A DNA stretch of 64,000 nucleotides from Kosakonia cowanii JCM 10956 = DSM 18146 (GCF_001975225.1 NZ_CP019445.1:2852001-2916000); one strand, 5' to 3'. Positions 40,721-51,254 are shown, counted from the first letter of the stretch. Notes: generated from the sequence alone by a model not told the origin. Made by a program: numbers and translations.

Positions 40721-42829
40721 ATGATTTCTCTGTTTGCCAGTACGGCCCGTGGGCTGGAAGAGCTGTTAAAAACTGAACTTGAAAAACTCGGCGCCGTGGA
40801 GTGCCGCGTCGTTCAGGGTGGTGTCCATTTTGAAGGCGACACGCGGCTCCTGTACCAAAGCCTGATGTGGAGCCGCCTGGCCTCGCGCATTATGATGCCG
40901 CTGGGAGAGTGCAAGGTTTACAGCGACCTTGATCTCTATCTCGGCGTGCAGGCGATCAACTGGACAGAGATTTTCAACCCGGGCGCAACCTTTGCCGTGC
41001 ACTTCAGCGGGCTGAACGATGAGATCCGCAACAGCCAGTACGGCGCGCTGAAAGTGAAAGATGCGATTGTCGACAGCTTTACGCGTAAAAACCTGCCGCG
41101 CCCGAACGTCGAACGTGAAATGCCGGATCTGCGCATTAACGTTTGGCTCAACCATGAAACGGCGCAAATCTCGCTCGATCTGAGCGGCGAAGGTCTGCAC
41201 CTGCGCGGCTACCGCGATCGTACCGGCATCGCGCCGATCAAAGAGAACCTGGCCGCAGCAATTGTGATGCGCTCCGGCTGGCAGCCGGGCACGCCGCTGC
41301 TCGATCCGATGTGCGGCTCCGGCACGCTGCTGATTGAAGCTGCCATGGCGGCAACCGATCGCGCGCCTGGCCTGCACCGTGGCCACTGGGGTTTTAGCGG
41401 CTGGGCGCAGCATGATGATGCCATCTGGGGTGAAGTGAAAGCCGATGCGCAAAACCGCGCGCGCCAGGGGCTGGCGGCGTATGAATCCCGTTTTTATGGC
41501 TCTGATAGCGATGCCCGCGTCATTGAGAATGCCCGTAAAAACGCCCGTCGCGCCGGAATTGGCGAGCTGATTACCTTTGAAGCCAAAGATGTCGCGCAGC
41601 TCAGCAACCCATTGCCGCAAGGCCCGTACGGCACGGTTATCAGTAACCCGCCTTACGGCGAGCGTCTTGAGAGTGAACCGGCGCTGATCGCCCTGCACAG
41701 CCTGCTGGGTCGTCTGTTGAAAGCGCAGTTTGGCGGCTGGAACCTGTCGCTGTTTAGCGCCTCGGTCGATCTGCTCAACTGCCTGCAACTGCGCGCCGAC
41801 CGTCAGTTCAAAGCCAAAAACGGCCCGCTCGACTGTGTGCAGAAAAACTACCATCTGGCGGAAAACACCGGCGAAGCGAAAGCGCCAGCGATGGCGGAAG
41901 ATTTCGCTAACCGCCTGCGTAAAAACGTTAAGAAGCTGGAGAAGTGGGCACGTCAGGAGGGGATTGAGTGTTATCGCCTGTATGATGCCGATCTGCCGGA
42001 CTACAACGTTGCCGTCGATCGCTATGCCGACTGGGTGGTGGTGCAGGAGTACGCCGCGCCGAAAACCATCGATGCACAAAAAGCGCGTCAACGCCTGTTC
42101 GATATTATTGCCGCCACCATTCACGTGCTCGGTATTGCGCCTAACAAGCTGGTGCTGAAAACCCGTGAGCGCCAGAAGGGCAATAATCAATACCAGAAGA
42201 TGAACGAGAAGGGCGACTTTATCGAGGTGAGCGAATATAACGCGCGCCTGTGGGTCAACCTGACCGATTATCTGGATACCGGCCTGTTCCTCGATCACCG
42301 TATTGCCCGCCGCATGCTGGGCCAGATGAGCAAAGGCAAAGATTTCCTTAACCTTTTCGCCTACACCGGCAGCGCCAGCGTCCATGCGGGCCTCGGCGGC
42401 GCACGCTCAACCACCACCGTGGATATGTCCCGCACCTATCTGGAGTGGGCAGAGCGTAACCTGCGCCTTAATGGCTTAAGCGGCCGCGCACATCGCCTGA
42501 TCCAGGCGGATTGCCTCGGCTGGCTGCAGGAGACCGATGAGCAGTTCGATCTCATCTTTATCGATCCGCCCACCTTCTCCAACTCCAAGCGCATGGAAGA
42601 GTCTTTTGATGTGCAGCGCGATCATATGCGCCTGATGGAAGACCTGAAGCGTCTGATGCGCAAAGGGGGCACCATTATGTTCTCCAATAACAAACGCGGT
42701 TTCCGTATGGATCTCGACGGGCTGGCGAAGCTGGGGCTTAAAGCACAAGAAATTACCCAAAAAACGCAGTCGCAGGATTTTGCCCGCAACCGTCAAATCC
42801 ACAACTGCTGGCTGATTACCGCAGCCTGA
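40721..42829 (+). CDS. rlmL: 23S rRNA m2G2445/m7G2069 methyltransferase RlmKL
   Basis: This 702-residue fused enzyme has an N-terminal THUMP domain, then the RlmL m2G2445 methyltransferase with [16 protein letters not shown] and [12 protein letters not shown], and a C-terminal RlmK m7G2069 methyltransferase with [18 protein letters not shown] and [14 protein letters not shown]. Two SAM-binding sites and the E. coli length indicate both activities are present. It is followed by uup after 12 nt. A long antisense open frame is a shadow. Confidence 0.97.
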   Translation: MISLFASTARGLEELLKTELEKLGAVECRVVQGGVHFEGDTRLLYQSLMWSRLASRIMMPLGECKVYSDLDLYLGVQAINWTEIFNPGATFAVHFSGLNDEIRNSQYGALKVKDAIVDSFTRKNLPRPNVEREMPDLRINVWLNHETAQISLDLSGEGLHLRGYRDRTGIAPIKENLAAAIVMRSGWQPGTPLLDPMCGSGTLLIEAAMAATDRAPGLHRGHWGFSGWAQHDDAIWGEVKADAQNRARQGLAAYESRFYGSDSDARVIENARKNARRAGIGELITFEAKDVAQLSNPLPQGPYGTVISNPPYGERLESEPALIALHSLLGRLLKAQFGGWNLSLFSASVDLLNCLQLRADRQFKAKNGPLDCVQKNYHLAENTGEAKAPAMAEDFANRLRKNVKKLEKWARQEGIECYRLYDADLPDYNVAVDRYADWVVVQEYAAPKTIDAQKARQRLFDIIAATIHVLGIAPNKLVLKTRERQKGNNQYQKMNEKGDFIEVSEYNARLWVNLTDYLDTGLFLDHRIARRMLGQMSKGKDFLNLFAYTGSASVHAGLGGARSTTTVDMSRTYLEWAERNLRLNGLSGRAHRLIQADCLGWLQETDEQFDLIFIDPPTFSNSKRMEESFDVQRDHMRLMEDLKRLMRKGGTIMFSNNKRGFRMDLDGLAKLGLKAQEITQKTQSQDFARNRQIHNCWLITAA

Positions 42830-42841
42830 AAGGATAAATAG

Positions 42842-44749
42842 ATGTCATTAATTAGTATGCACGGCGCGTGGCTCTCATTCAGCGACGCACCGCTTCTTGA
42901 TAATGCGGAACTGCATATCGAAGAGAATGAGCGCGTCTGTCTGGTTGGCCGTAACGGCGCAGGCAAATCGACGCTGATGAAGATCCTCAACCGGGAAGTG
43001 AATCTCGATGATGGTCGCATTGTTTATGAACAGGATTTAGTTGTTGCGCGTCTGCAGCAGGATCCGCCGCGCAATGTCAGCGGCAGCGTCTACGATTTCG
43101 TTGCCGAAGGTATCGAAGAGCAGGCAGAGTATCTCAAGCGTTATCACGAGGTTTCCCACCTGGTGATGACCGATCCGAGCGACAGAAACCTTGCCGAGCT
43201 GGCGCGCGTACAGGAGATGCTGGATCACCACGGCCTGTGGCAGCTGGAGAACCGCATCAATGAAGTGCTGGCGCAGCTTGGCCTGACGGCTGATATGTCG
43301 CTCTCAGCACTCTCCGGCGGCTGGCTGCGTAAGGCGGCGCTGGGGCGTGCGCTGGTCAGCGGGCCGCGCGTGCTGCTGCTTGATGAGCCAACCAACCACC
43401 TCGATATTGAAACCATCGACTGGCTGGAAGGGTTCCTGAAATCGTTCGGCGGCACCATTATCTTTATTTCGCACGACCGTTCGTTTATCCGCAATATGGC
43501 GACGCGTATTGTCGATCTCGATCGCGGCAAGCTGGTCTCCTATCCGGGCAATTACGACCAGTATCTGCTGGAGAAAGAGGAAGCGCTGCGCGTAGAGGAT
43601 CTGCAAAACGCCGAGTTCGATCGCAAGCTGGCGCAGGAAGAGGTGTGGATCCGCCAGGGCATTAAGGCACGTCGTACCCGTAACGAAGGGCGCGTGCGCG
43701 CACTGAAAGCGATGCGCCGCGAGCGCAGCGAACGCCGTGAGGTGATGGGCAGCGCAAAAATGCAGGTCGAAGAGGCATCCCGCTCTGGCAAAATCGTCTT
43801 CGAGCTGGAGCATGTTGATTACGGCGTCGACGGTAAAGCGCTGGTGCGCGACTTCTCCACCCAGGTGCAGCGCGGCGATAAAATTGCGCTGATTGGCCCG
43901 AACGGCTGCGGTAAAACGACCCTGCTGAAGCTGATGCTTGAACAGTTGAAAGCCGATAGCGGCCGCGTTCACATTGGTACCAAGCTTGAAGTGGCCTACT
44001 TCGACCAGCATCGTGCTGAGCTGGATCCCGACAGAACCGTGATGGATAACCTGGCGGAAGGTAAGCAAGAAGTGATGGTCAACGGCAAGCCGCGCCATAT
44101 TCTCGGCTACCTGCAGGACTTCCTGTTCCATCCGAAGCGGGCAATGACGCCGGTACGCGCGCTGTCAGGCGGGGAGCGTAACCGCCTGTTGCTGGCGCGG
44201 TTGTTCCTTAAACCCAGCAACTTGCTGATTCTCGATGAACCGACCAACGATTTGGATGTGGAAACCCTCGAACTGCTGGAAGAGCTGATTGATAGCTACC
44301 AGGGTACGGTTCTGCTGGTGAGCCACGACCGTCAGTTTGTTGATAACACCGTGACCGAATGCTGGATCTTCGAAGGCGAAGGGCGCATCGGGCAGTATGT
44401 TGGTGGTTATCACGATGCGCGCGGTCAGCAGGCGGCTTCGCAGGCGTTTAAACACGCTGCGGTGCAGAAAAGTGCCGAGGCGCCTGCCGCCAAAGCAGAA
44501 ACTGTTAAACGCAGCGCCAACAAACTAAGCTATAACCTGCAGCGTGAGCTGGAACAGCTGCCGCAAAAGCTGGAACAGCTGGAAGCAGAGCTGGAAAGCT
44601 TGCAGGCGCAGGTAGCGGATGCAAGTTTCTTCAGCCAGCCGCACGATCATACGCAAAAAGTCCTCGCTGATATGGCGTCAGCCGAGCAGGCACTGGAAGC
44701 GGCGTTTGAACGCTGGGAGTATCTGGAGGCGCTGAAAAACGGCGCATAG
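42842..44749 (+). CDS. uup: ABC-F family ATPase Uup
   Basis: This 635-residue soluble ABC-F protein has two ATPase cassettes (Walker A1 GRNGAGKST at 36-44, Walker A2 GPNGCGKT at 352-359, signatures LSGGWLRK and LSGGERNR) and a C-terminal coiled coil of about 75 residues (QRELEQLPQKLEQLEAE). It has no transmembrane domain. In E. coli, loss of uup raises the excision of transposons and tandem repeats, and the ABC-F class acts on ribosomes. Its start is 12 nt after rlmL. Confidence 0.96.
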   Translation: MSLISMHGAWLSFSDAPLLDNAELHIEENERVCLVGRNGAGKSTLMKILNREVNLDDGRIVYEQDLVVARLQQDPPRNVSGSVYDFVAEGIEEQAEYLKRYHEVSHLVMTDPSDRNLAELARVQEMLDHHGLWQLENRINEVLAQLGLTADMSLSALSGGWLRKAALGRALVSGPRVLLLDEPTNHLDIETIDWLEGFLKSFGGTIIFISHDRSFIRNMATRIVDLDRGKLVSYPGNYDQYLLEKEEALRVEDLQNAEFDRKLAQEEVWIRQGIKARRTRNEGRVRALKAMRRERSERREVMGSAKMQVEEASRSGKIVFELEHVDYGVDGKALVRDFSTQVQRGDKIALIGPNGCGKTTLLKLMLEQLKADSGRVHIGTKLEVAYFDQHRAELDPDRTVMDNLAEGKQEVMVNGKPRHILGYLQDFLFHPKRAMTPVRALSGGERNRLLLARLFLKPSNLLILDEPTNDLDVETLELLEELIDSYQGTVLLVSHDRQFVDNTVTECWIFEGEGRIGQYVGGYHDARGQQAASQAFKHAAVQKSAEAPAAKAETVKRSANKLSYNLQRELEQLPQKLEQLEAELESLQAQVADASFFSQPHDHTQKVLADMASAEQALEAAFERWEYLEALKNGA

Positions 44750-44760
44750 AGGAAAGCGGT

Positions 44761-46032
44761 ATGTGTGAACACCACCATCATGGCACGCGCCACATTCTCT
44801 GCTCGCAATGTGACATGCTGGTGGCGTTACCGTCGCTGCAACATGGACACCGGGCGGCGTGCCCGCGCTGCGGCACAACCCTGACGACCGAATGGCAGGA
44901 GCCGCGGCAGCGTCCGACGGCGTACGCCTTCGTCGCCCTGTTTATGCTGCTGCTCTCTAATCTCTTCCCCTTCGTCAATATGCAGGTGGCGGGCATCGGC
45001 AGCGAAGTGACGCTGCTTGAGATCCCAAGCGTCATGTTTTCTGAAGACTACGCCAGCCTTGGCACGCTCTTCCTGCTTTTTGTCCAGCTGGTGCCTGCCT
45101 TCTGCCTTATCACTATCCTGCTGCTGGTTAACCGGGTGCGGATGGATTTTCGCCTTAAAATCGCGCTGGCGCGGGTGCTGTTTCAGCTGAAAAGCTGGGG
45201 CATGGCGGAGATTTTTCTTGCTGGCGTGCTGGTGAGCTTCGTTAAACTGATGGCCTATGGCGATATCGGCATCGGCAGCAGTTTCATTCCGTGGTGCCTC
45301 TTTTGCCTGCTGCAGCTGCGCGCGTTTCAGTGCGTCGATCGCCACTGGCTATGGGATGATATCGCGCCTGCGCCTGTACTTGAGCAACCTCTGCGTGCGG
45401 GCATTACCGGGATCCGTCAGGGGCTGCGCTCTTGCCCCTGCTGCACGGCAATAGTCCCGATGGATAATCCGGTTTGTCCGCGATGTCATACGCGCGGTTA
45501 TGTCCGGCGACGCCACAGCATTCAGTGGACGCTGGCACTGCTCGTCACAGCGATCATGCTCTATCTGCCGGCCAATATTTTGCCGATCATGATAACGGAT
45601 CTGCTGGGCGATCCGACGCCATCGACCATACTGGCGGGGGTGGTGCTGTTATGGAGCGAGGGCTCCTATCCCGTAGCGCTGGTGATTTTTATTGCCAGCA
45701 TTATGGTGCCGACGCTGAAAATGATCGGTATTGCCTGGCTCTGCATTGATGCGAAAGGCTACGGCAGACGTGACAGTGAACGGATGCATTTTATTTATGA
45801 GGTGGTCGAGTTTGTTGGCCGCTGGTCAATGATTGATGTCTTTGTTATTGCAGTGCTATCTGCGTTAGTTCGCATTGGCGGGCTGATGAATATCTATCCT
45901 GCAATGGGTGCGCTAATGTTTGCGCTGGTCGTTATTATCACGATGTTTGCGGCGATGACTTTCGACCCGCGTCTCAGTTGGGATCGGGAGCCACAAACGC
46001 ACCATGAGGAGTTGTCAGAGCATGGAGAATAA
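44761..46032 (+). CDS. pqiA: Intermembrane lipid transport membrane protein PqiA
   Basis: This 423-residue inner-membrane protein has two PqiA domains, each with zinc-binding cysteine pairs (CSQCDML...CPRCGTTL near residues 14-40 and CPCCTAI...CPRCHTRG near 224-245) and several hydrophobic helices. It partners PqiB, an MCE-domain lipid tunnel between the membranes, and PqiC. The E. coli operon is paraquat-inducible through SoxRS. It overlaps pqiB by 11 nt. Confidence 0.95.
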   Translation: MCEHHHHGTRHILCSQCDMLVALPSLQHGHRAACPRCGTTLTTEWQEPRQRPTAYAFVALFMLLLSNLFPFVNMQVAGIGSEVTLLEIPSVMFSEDYASLGTLFLLFVQLVPAFCLITILLLVNRVRMDFRLKIALARVLFQLKSWGMAEIFLAGVLVSFVKLMAYGDIGIGSSFIPWCLFCLLQLRAFQCVDRHWLWDDIAPAPVLEQPLRAGITGIRQGLRSCPCCTAIVPMDNPVCPRCHTRGYVRRRHSIQWTLALLVTAIMLYLPANILPIMITDLLGDPTPSTILAGVVLLWSEGSYPVALVIFIASIMVPTLKMIGIAWLCIDAKGYGRRDSERMHFIYEVVEFVGRWSMIDVFVIAVLSALVRIGGLMNIYPAMGALMFALVVIITMFAAMTFDPRLSWDREPQTHHEELSEHGE

Positions 46033-47662
46033 ACAGGGCGAAGCCCAGGTGCAAAAAGTTAGGAACTGGTCACCGGTCTGGATTTTCCCGATCGTTACCG
46101 CGCTGATTGGCGCCTGGATCCTCTTTTATCACTACAGCCATCAGGGGCCGGAAGTGACGTTGATCACCACCAATGCTGAGGGCATTGTCGGCGGGAAAAC
46201 GCCAATTAAAAGCCGCAGCGTGGATGTCGGCGTCGTGGAGAGCACCACGTTGACCGATGATTTAACCCACGTGGAGATCAAGGCGCGCCTCAACTCCGGC
46301 ATGGAAAAACTGCTGCATAACGATTCGGTATTCTGGGTGGTAAAACCGCAGGTCGGTCGTGAAGGGGTCAGTGGCCTCGGAACGCTGCTCTCGGGTGCCT
46401 ATATTGAACTTCAGCCGGGTGCTAAAGGCAGCGTGCCCGATCAATATACCCTGCTGGATGCCCCTCCGCTGGCACCGCCGGATGCCAAAGGTATCCGCGT
46501 GATCCTCGACAGCAGCAAGGCGGGTCAACTCTCACCTGGCGATCCGGTGCTGTTCCGTGGCTATCGTGTGGGCTCGGTTGAAACCAGTAACTTTGATACG
46601 CAAAAACGGACCATGACCTATCAGCTCTTCATCAATGCGCCGAACGATCGGCTGGTGACCAGCAATGTCCGCTTCTGGAAAGATAGCGGTATTGCCGTCG
46701 ATCTCACCTCTGCCGGGATGCGTGTCGAAATGGGATCGCTGGCGACGCTGTTTGGCGGCGGCGTCAGTTTTGATATCCCGGATGGGCTGGACTTAGGGCA
46801 GCCGGTGGCGGAGAAGAGCGCCTTTAAACTGTATGACGATCAGCGCAGTATCCAGGACTCGCTCTACACCGATCATGTCGACTACCTGATGTTCTTTAAG
46901 GATTCGATTCGCGGCCTGCAGCCGGGTGCGCCGGTGGAGTTCCGCGGTATTCGCCTTGGAACCGTGAGCAAGGTGCCATTTTTTAACCCGGGCATGCGCC
47001 AGGCGCTGAACGATGATTACCGCATTCCGGTTCTGATCCGCATTGAGCCTGAGCGGCTGGCGAATCAGCTGGGGCAGGATGCAGATATGACCGCGCATAT
47101 GAAAGAACTGCTTAATCGTGGCCTGCGCGCATCGCTGAAGACCGGGAATATCGTCACCGGCGCGCTGTATGTCGATCTCGACTTCTACAGTAATGCGCCG
47201 CCGATGAAAGAGTTCACTGAGTTTGAGGGCTACCCGATCATCCCGACGATGAGCGGCGGCCTGGCGCAAATCCAGCAGCGACTGATGGATACGCTGGATA
47301 AGATTAACAACCTGCCGCTCAATCCAATGATTCAGCAGGCGACAAATACGCTGTCGGAGAGCCAGCAAACCCTTAAACGTCTGCAAACGACGCTGGATAA
47401 TCTGAATAAATTGACTGCCAGCCAGTCAATGCAGCAGCTTCCGGCAGATATGCAGTCTACGCTGCGCGAGCTTAATCGCAGTATGCAAGGCTTCCAGCCG
47501 GGGTCGGCCGCCTACAACAAGATGGTGGCGGATATGCAGCGTCTGGATCAGGTGTTACGGGAACTGCAGCCGGTGCTGAAGACGCTGAACGATAAGAGCA
47601 ATGCGCTGGTATTCGAAGCGAAAGGGAAAGACGATCCGCAGCCGAAGAGGGCGAAACAATGA
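46022..47662 (+). CDS. pqiB: MCE-domain periplasm-spanning protein PqiB
   Basis: This 546-residue protein has one N-terminal membrane helix (VWIFPIVTALIGAWILFYHY) and three MCE repeats forming stacked hexameric rings, followed by a C-terminal helical tube-forming stretch (about 420-546). PqiB forms a lipid channel across the periplasm. The ATG at 46022, not the upstream in-frame one, gives the E. coli length. It overlaps pqiA (11 nt) and pqiC (ATGA). Confidence 0.96.
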   Translation: MENKQGEAQVQKVRNWSPVWIFPIVTALIGAWILFYHYSHQGPEVTLITTNAEGIVGGKTPIKSRSVDVGVVESTTLTDDLTHVEIKARLNSGMEKLLHNDSVFWVVKPQVGREGVSGLGTLLSGAYIELQPGAKGSVPDQYTLLDAPPLAPPDAKGIRVILDSSKAGQLSPGDPVLFRGYRVGSVETSNFDTQKRTMTYQLFINAPNDRLVTSNVRFWKDSGIAVDLTSAGMRVEMGSLATLFGGGVSFDIPDGLDLGQPVAEKSAFKLYDDQRSIQDSLYTDHVDYLMFFKDSIRGLQPGAPVEFRGIRLGTVSKVPFFNPGMRQALNDDYRIPVLIRIEPERLANQLGQDADMTAHMKELLNRGLRASLKTGNIVTGALYVDLDFYSNAPPMKEFTEFEGYPIIPTMSGGLAQIQQRLMDTLDKINNLPLNPMIQQATNTLSESQQTLKRLQTTLDNLNKLTASQSMQQLPADMQSTLRELNRSMQGFQPGSAAYNKMVADMQRLDQVLRELQPVLKTLNDKSNALVFEAKGKDDPQPKRAKQ

Positions 47663-48231
47663 GAAAGAGCGCACTGGCGATGCTTGTCCTGTTATTAGCC
47701 GCCTGCAGCAGCGGCGGCGATAACAAAAGTTACTACCAGCTACCGTCGCCGTCGGTAACCACGACGCAGTCGATGAACGGGCAAACCCAGGGCAATCGCC
47801 AGCTCTGGGTAGAGCAGGTCTCTGTGCCGGACTATCTGGCCGGCAATGGCGTGGTGTATCAAACCAGCGATGTGCAATACGTTATTGCCAATAACAATCT
47901 CTGGGCCAGCCCGCTCGATCAACAGTTGCGTAATACGCTGGTGGCGAACCTGGGCAATGCCTTACCCGGCTGGGTTGTGGCATCGCAGCCGCTGGGCAGC
48001 GAGCAGGACACGCTGAATGTGACGGTAACCGGTTTTCACGGCCGCTATGACGGGCGCGTTATTGTCAGCGGCGAATGGCTGCTTAAGCATCAGGGCAGCT
48101 TAATTAAGCGGCCTTTCCATATCGAGCTGAAGCAGCAAGAAGATGGTTACGATGCGATGGTGAAAACGCTGGCGCAAGGCTGGCAGCAGGAAGCCGCCAG
48201 TATCGCTGCGGAGCTGAACCGTCTGCCATAA
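47659..48231 (+). CDS. pqiC: Outer-membrane lipoprotein PqiC
   Basis: This 190-residue lipoprotein has a lipobox LLAAC (Cys16). It belongs to the DUF330/ABC-type transport auxiliary family and links the PqiB tunnel to the outer membrane. It is translationally coupled to pqiB by an ATGA overlap. A strong terminator follows. Confidence 0.95.
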   Translation: MRKSALAMLVLLLAACSSGGDNKSYYQLPSPSVTTTQSMNGQTQGNRQLWVEQVSVPDYLAGNGVVYQTSDVQYVIANNNLWASPLDQQLRNTLVANLGNALPGWVVASQPLGSEQDTLNVTVTGFHGRYDGRVIVSGEWLLKHQGSLIKRPFHIELKQQEDGYDAMVKTLAQGWQQEAASIAAELNRLP

Positions 48232-48250
48232 GTAGATTTAATGATCAAAG

Positions 48251-48287
48251 AAGCCGCAGCGGGCCTTTACTTGCTGCGGCTTTTTTT
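48251..48287 (+). terminator. Intrinsic terminator of the pqiABC operon
   Basis: AAGCCGCAGC (48251-48260) pairs with GCTGCGGCTT (48273-48282), followed by a run of T, 19 nt after the pqiC stop. Confidence 0.92.
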
Positions 48288-48486
48288 GTTTTTGTGCTCA
48301 TAAACTTAGTCAGGCGATTGTGTGTTTGTTGTACAAACGAAGTTTTGTCCAGGTCACATTTATGACACTGGCGTGAATTTTGCGCATTGACGACGCGGTT
48401 CATTCAAGGTATTTGTGACCTGTGGTTGCACATTAAGTGACCACTGTTTTCTTTTCCACCAGATAAAAGAATGAGGGAAACGAGGC

Positions 48487-48654
48487 ATGAAGAGACAAAA
48501 ACGCGATCGCCTGGAACGGGCACATCAACGTGGTTATCAGGCTGGTATTACGGGGCGCTCGAAAGAGATGTGTCCGTACCAAACCCTGAATCAAAGGTCC
48601 GAGTGGCTTGGAGGCTGGCGACAGGCCATGGAGGACAGGGCAGTGACTGCCTGA
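48487..48654 (+). CDS. rmf: Ribosome modulation factor
   Basis: This 55-codon gene encodes a small basic protein beginning MKRQKRDRLERAHQRGYQAG, nearly identical to E. coli RMF. RMF pairs 70S ribosomes into inactive 100S dimers in stationary phase by occupying the anti-SD side of the 30S subunit. The start follows GGAAACGAGGC. It lies between pqiC and fabA as in E. coli and has its own upstream gap of about 255 nt. Expression in E. coli is driven by ppGpp and growth-rate decline. Confidence 0.96.
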   Translation: MKRQKRDRLERAHQRGYQAGITGRSKEMCPYQTLNQRSEWLGGWRQAMEDRAVTA

Positions 48655-48669
48655 TTCTGTCTCTTTAGA

Positions 48670-48704
48670 AAAAGAAACCTCCGCAATGCGGAGGTTTCGC
48701 GTTT
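48670..48704. terminator. Bidirectional terminator between rmf and fabA
   Basis: GAAACCTCCGC, AAT loop, GCGGAGGTTTC (48674-48698) is bordered by an A-run on the left and GTTTT on the right, so it can end both converging messages. Confidence 0.85.
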
Positions 48705-48723
48705 TGGCAGGGTTACGCTGCTA

Positions 48724-49242
48724 TCAGAAAGCAGAGGTATCCTGGAACAGACCGACCTTCAGATCGGATGCTGTGTAGATAAGACGATCGTCAACCAGCA
48801 CTTCACCATCAGCCAGACCCATGATCAAACGACGGTTAACGATGCGTTTGAAATGAATGCGGTAGGTGACTTTTTTCGCTGTCGGCAGAACCTGACCGGT
48901 AAATTTCACTTCACCTACGCCAAGCGCACGGCCTTTGCCTTCGCCGCCCAGCCAGCCGAGGTAGAAACCAACCAGCTGCCACATGGCATCAAGACCGAGG
49001 CAGCCCGGCATAACCGGATCGCCGATGAAGTGGCAACCGAAGAACCACAGGTCCGGATTGATATCCAGTTCAGCTTCAACGTAGCCTTTATCGAAGTTAC
49101 CGCCGGTCTCGGACATTTTAACCACACGGTCCATCATCAGCATATTCGGAGCCGGTAATTGCGGGCCTTTTTCGCCAAACAGTTCGCCGCGACCAGAGGC
49201 AAGAAGATCTTCTTTTGTATAGGATTCGCGTTTATCTACCAT
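48724..49242 (-). CDS. fabA: 3-hydroxydecanoyl-ACP dehydratase/isomerase
   Basis: FabA dehydrates 3-hydroxydecanoyl-ACP and isomerises the trans-2 to cis-3-decenoyl product, creating the double bond of unsaturated fatty acids. Its 172 residues match E. coli FabA, with active-site His71 ([12 protein letters not shown]) and Asp85 (GLDAMW) when Met1 is counted. The start at 49242 follows homology ([12 protein letters not shown]); the upstream extension has no conserved sequence. FabR and FadR operators lie just upstream. Confidence 0.97.
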   Translation of the reverse strand: MVDKRESYTKEDLLASGRGELFGEKGPQLPAPNMLMMDRVVKMSETGGNFDKGYVEAELDINPDLWFFGCHFIGDPVMPGCLGLDAMWQLVGFYLGWLGGEGKGRALGVGEVKFTGQVLPTAKKVTYRIHFKRIVNRRLIMGLADGEVLVDDRLIYTASDLKVGLFQDTSAF

Positions 49243-49282
49243 GTTCTTAATAAGCCTTATTTGTAATTTCGCACGCAGGATA

Positions 49283-49299
49283 GCTAACACGTGTACGCT
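49283..49299 (-). promoter_or_regulatory. FabR operator of fabA
   Basis: On the minus strand AGCGTACACGTGTTAGC has the imperfect palindrome recognised by FabR in E. coli fabA. FabR represses fabA when unsaturated acyl chains are abundant. Confidence 0.7.
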
Positions 49300-49300
49300 G

Positions 49301-49317
49301 AACAAGTCCGATCAGTT
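49301..49317 (-). promoter_or_regulatory. FadR activator site of fabA
   Basis: On the minus strand AACTGATCGGACTTGTT fits the FadR consensus (AACTGGTC-N-GAC-N-TGTT) with one mismatch, directly next to the FabR operator. FadR activates fabA when long-chain acyl-CoA is low. Confidence 0.75.
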
Positions 49318-49326
49318 AACAGTGAA

Positions 49327-51072
49327 CTAGTTTAGCCAGCGTAACGGCCAGGGAAAGCGATGGCGAGCCTCTTGTTGGGTTGCCTGCGCGATACGTTCGA
49401 GAATGATTTGCTTGAGGTTAGTTTGCCCTTCAGCGTCCCATGCCAGACCCATCAATAAGGGTAGCGCATCTGTCACATCATCCACTGCCCAGATGGAAAA
49501 TTGCTTCGCCTCAATGGCATCCAGCAACTCCTGGCGTAAACACAAATGCCGAACATTCGCCGAAGGAATGATGACCCCTTGCTCGCCGGTCAGTTCACGT
49601 TGCTGGCAGATGGCGAAAAAGCCTTCAATTTTTTCGTTTAAACCACCGACCGGCTGGCAACGACCAAACTGATCGACTGAGCCGGTGATAGCAAGGCGTT
49701 GATTGACCGGCACCTCTGCCAGGGCACTGATCAGCGCGCAAAGCTCAGCCATTGAAGCGCTGTCGCCATCCACTTCACTGTAAGACTGTTCAAAGGTGAG
49801 TGAGGCAGAGAAGGGTATTTGTTGTTCAAGGTCCAGCTCGGACATCAGAAACGCCTGCATGATCATCATCCCTTTCGCATGGATGTTGCCACCGAGTTCC
49901 GCTTTGCGCTCAATGTCATTGAATTCACCGTCACCGATATGCACAACGCAGCTGATGCGCGAGGGTTCGCCAAAGGCGCGTGGGTGGCCCGGGAATTCAA
50001 TCACGGAAAGGGCATTAACCTGGCCGATGCGTTCCCCTTCGGTTTCGATAAGGATCTGCTCAAGCAGGATCTCATCCTGCATCCGCTCCGCAAGGAATCC
50101 TTCTCGCCACTCACGCTGAGCAAGCATGGTGGTCAGGGCATCGTTATCAAAGGTATCGTCAGCCGTTAATGCCGCAACTTCGCGCAGTTGGCGTGAAAGC
50201 CACAAAGGGCAGAGCGGTAATGTTTCTTGATCGCCGGTATAACGCACGGCTTCACGAATTAGCGTGGCCCAGGCATCTGCCGCCGGCGTCGGTAACTGTG
50301 TGGCGCTGGCCGTTTGTTCTACCCACTGACGCCATACGCGCAGTGTGTCGCTATCTGTAACCTGCAGGGTTTCTTCGTATTCGCTATAAATCGCCTGTGC
50401 AGCGAGTTCCGGCTCCATCTCCTGGAACTCTGCCAGCGAGTCGCGCTCGCCGACCAGCACAACTTTCAGATCCAGCGGCATAGACGGTACCGACACTGGA
50501 AGTGGGCGTGACTCGTCAAACGACACCCAGTCGAAACGGCGCTGCGTCACCATGGTTTTCAGACGCATCCAGAGTAATGGTTGAGCTAAAAGAGCACGCA
50601 ACGAAATCAGTAATACGCCGCCGTTTGCCTGATGAACCAGGCCAGGCTGAAGGGTGATCTCTTGATTAAACTGACGCAGACAACCGAACAGCTGCTCGGC
50701 TTCAACCCAGTCGGCAATCACAACCGGCTGCTTACCGACGAAATTACTCTCGGGATCGGTGGTGGGTTCGAAACGCACGATTGAGCCGGTAATATCGTAC
50801 TGGCCGCCTGCAGGCGTGAGAGGGGCAGGCAGTAGCGAGGCGAGCGTTTCACCAATAAGCGTCAGATATTCGGCTTCTTCTGGCGCTTTTGTCAGTAAAA
50901 AGCGCGAGATTGCGCGCGGGTAGAGCAACTGCTCAAGTGCATAGTGCAATCGGGGCTGAGTATCAGCCAGTGAGAAGTCCGTTTCGCTCGCTAATGCGGA
51001 CGATTCAAACACGTCCTGATAGCTGTCTGCGTCAGGAACCAGGTCGTTCCATTCAAGTTTTGTAGTGGTCAA
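49327..51072 (-). CDS. lonH: Lon-like serine protease LonH (YcbZ)
   Basis: This 581-residue protein has a non-conserved N-terminal half, probably an altered ATPase domain, and a C-terminal Lon protease domain. The catalytic dyad is Ser438 (VDGDSASMAEL) and Lys481 (VGGLNEKIEGF), 43 residues apart as in Lon. The Lon-family N-domain is absent. In E. coli the homologue participates in chromosome-organising stress functions but its substrates are poorly known. It is transcribed away from matP. Confidence 0.93.
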   Translation of the reverse strand: MTTTKLEWNDLVPDADSYQDVFESSALASETDFSLADTQPRLHYALEQLLYPRAISRFLLTKAPEEAEYLTLIGETLASLLPAPLTPAGGQYDITGSIVRFEPTTDPESNFVGKQPVVIADWVEAEQLFGCLRQFNQEITLQPGLVHQANGGVLLISLRALLAQPLLWMRLKTMVTQRRFDWVSFDESRPLPVSVPSMPLDLKVVLVGERDSLAEFQEMEPELAAQAIYSEYEETLQVTDSDTLRVWRQWVEQTASATQLPTPAADAWATLIREAVRYTGDQETLPLCPLWLSRQLREVAALTADDTFDNDALTTMLAQREWREGFLAERMQDEILLEQILIETEGERIGQVNALSVIEFPGHPRAFGEPSRISCVVHIGDGEFNDIERKAELGGNIHAKGMMIMQAFLMSELDLEQQIPFSASLTFEQSYSEVDGDSASMAELCALISALAEVPVNQRLAITGSVDQFGRCQPVGGLNEKIEGFFAICQQRELTGEQGVIIPSANVRHLCLRQELLDAIEAKQFSIWAVDDVTDALPLLMGLAWDAEGQTNLKQIILERIAQATQQEARHRFPWPLRWLN

Positions 51073-51254
51073 AGTCGTTATTTTAGTCAGCTGTAAAAGG
51101 CGGGATTATACCGTAAACGCTGGCGCATCACACAATGATTACAACTTTCAGCCAGCCTCACCCGGCAGATCGACTGTTCCTGGTGATTTCTTCTGAGCAG
51201 AGTCTTAAAAAACTGATATTCTGGACTCAGTTACGCGGTTACGTTGAGAGAGAA

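Noticed and set aside
40766..42385. Minus-strand open frame of about 540 codons across rlmL
   Set aside because: It is a coding shadow of rlmL, which has two full methyltransferase domains; the antisense protein shows no family features.
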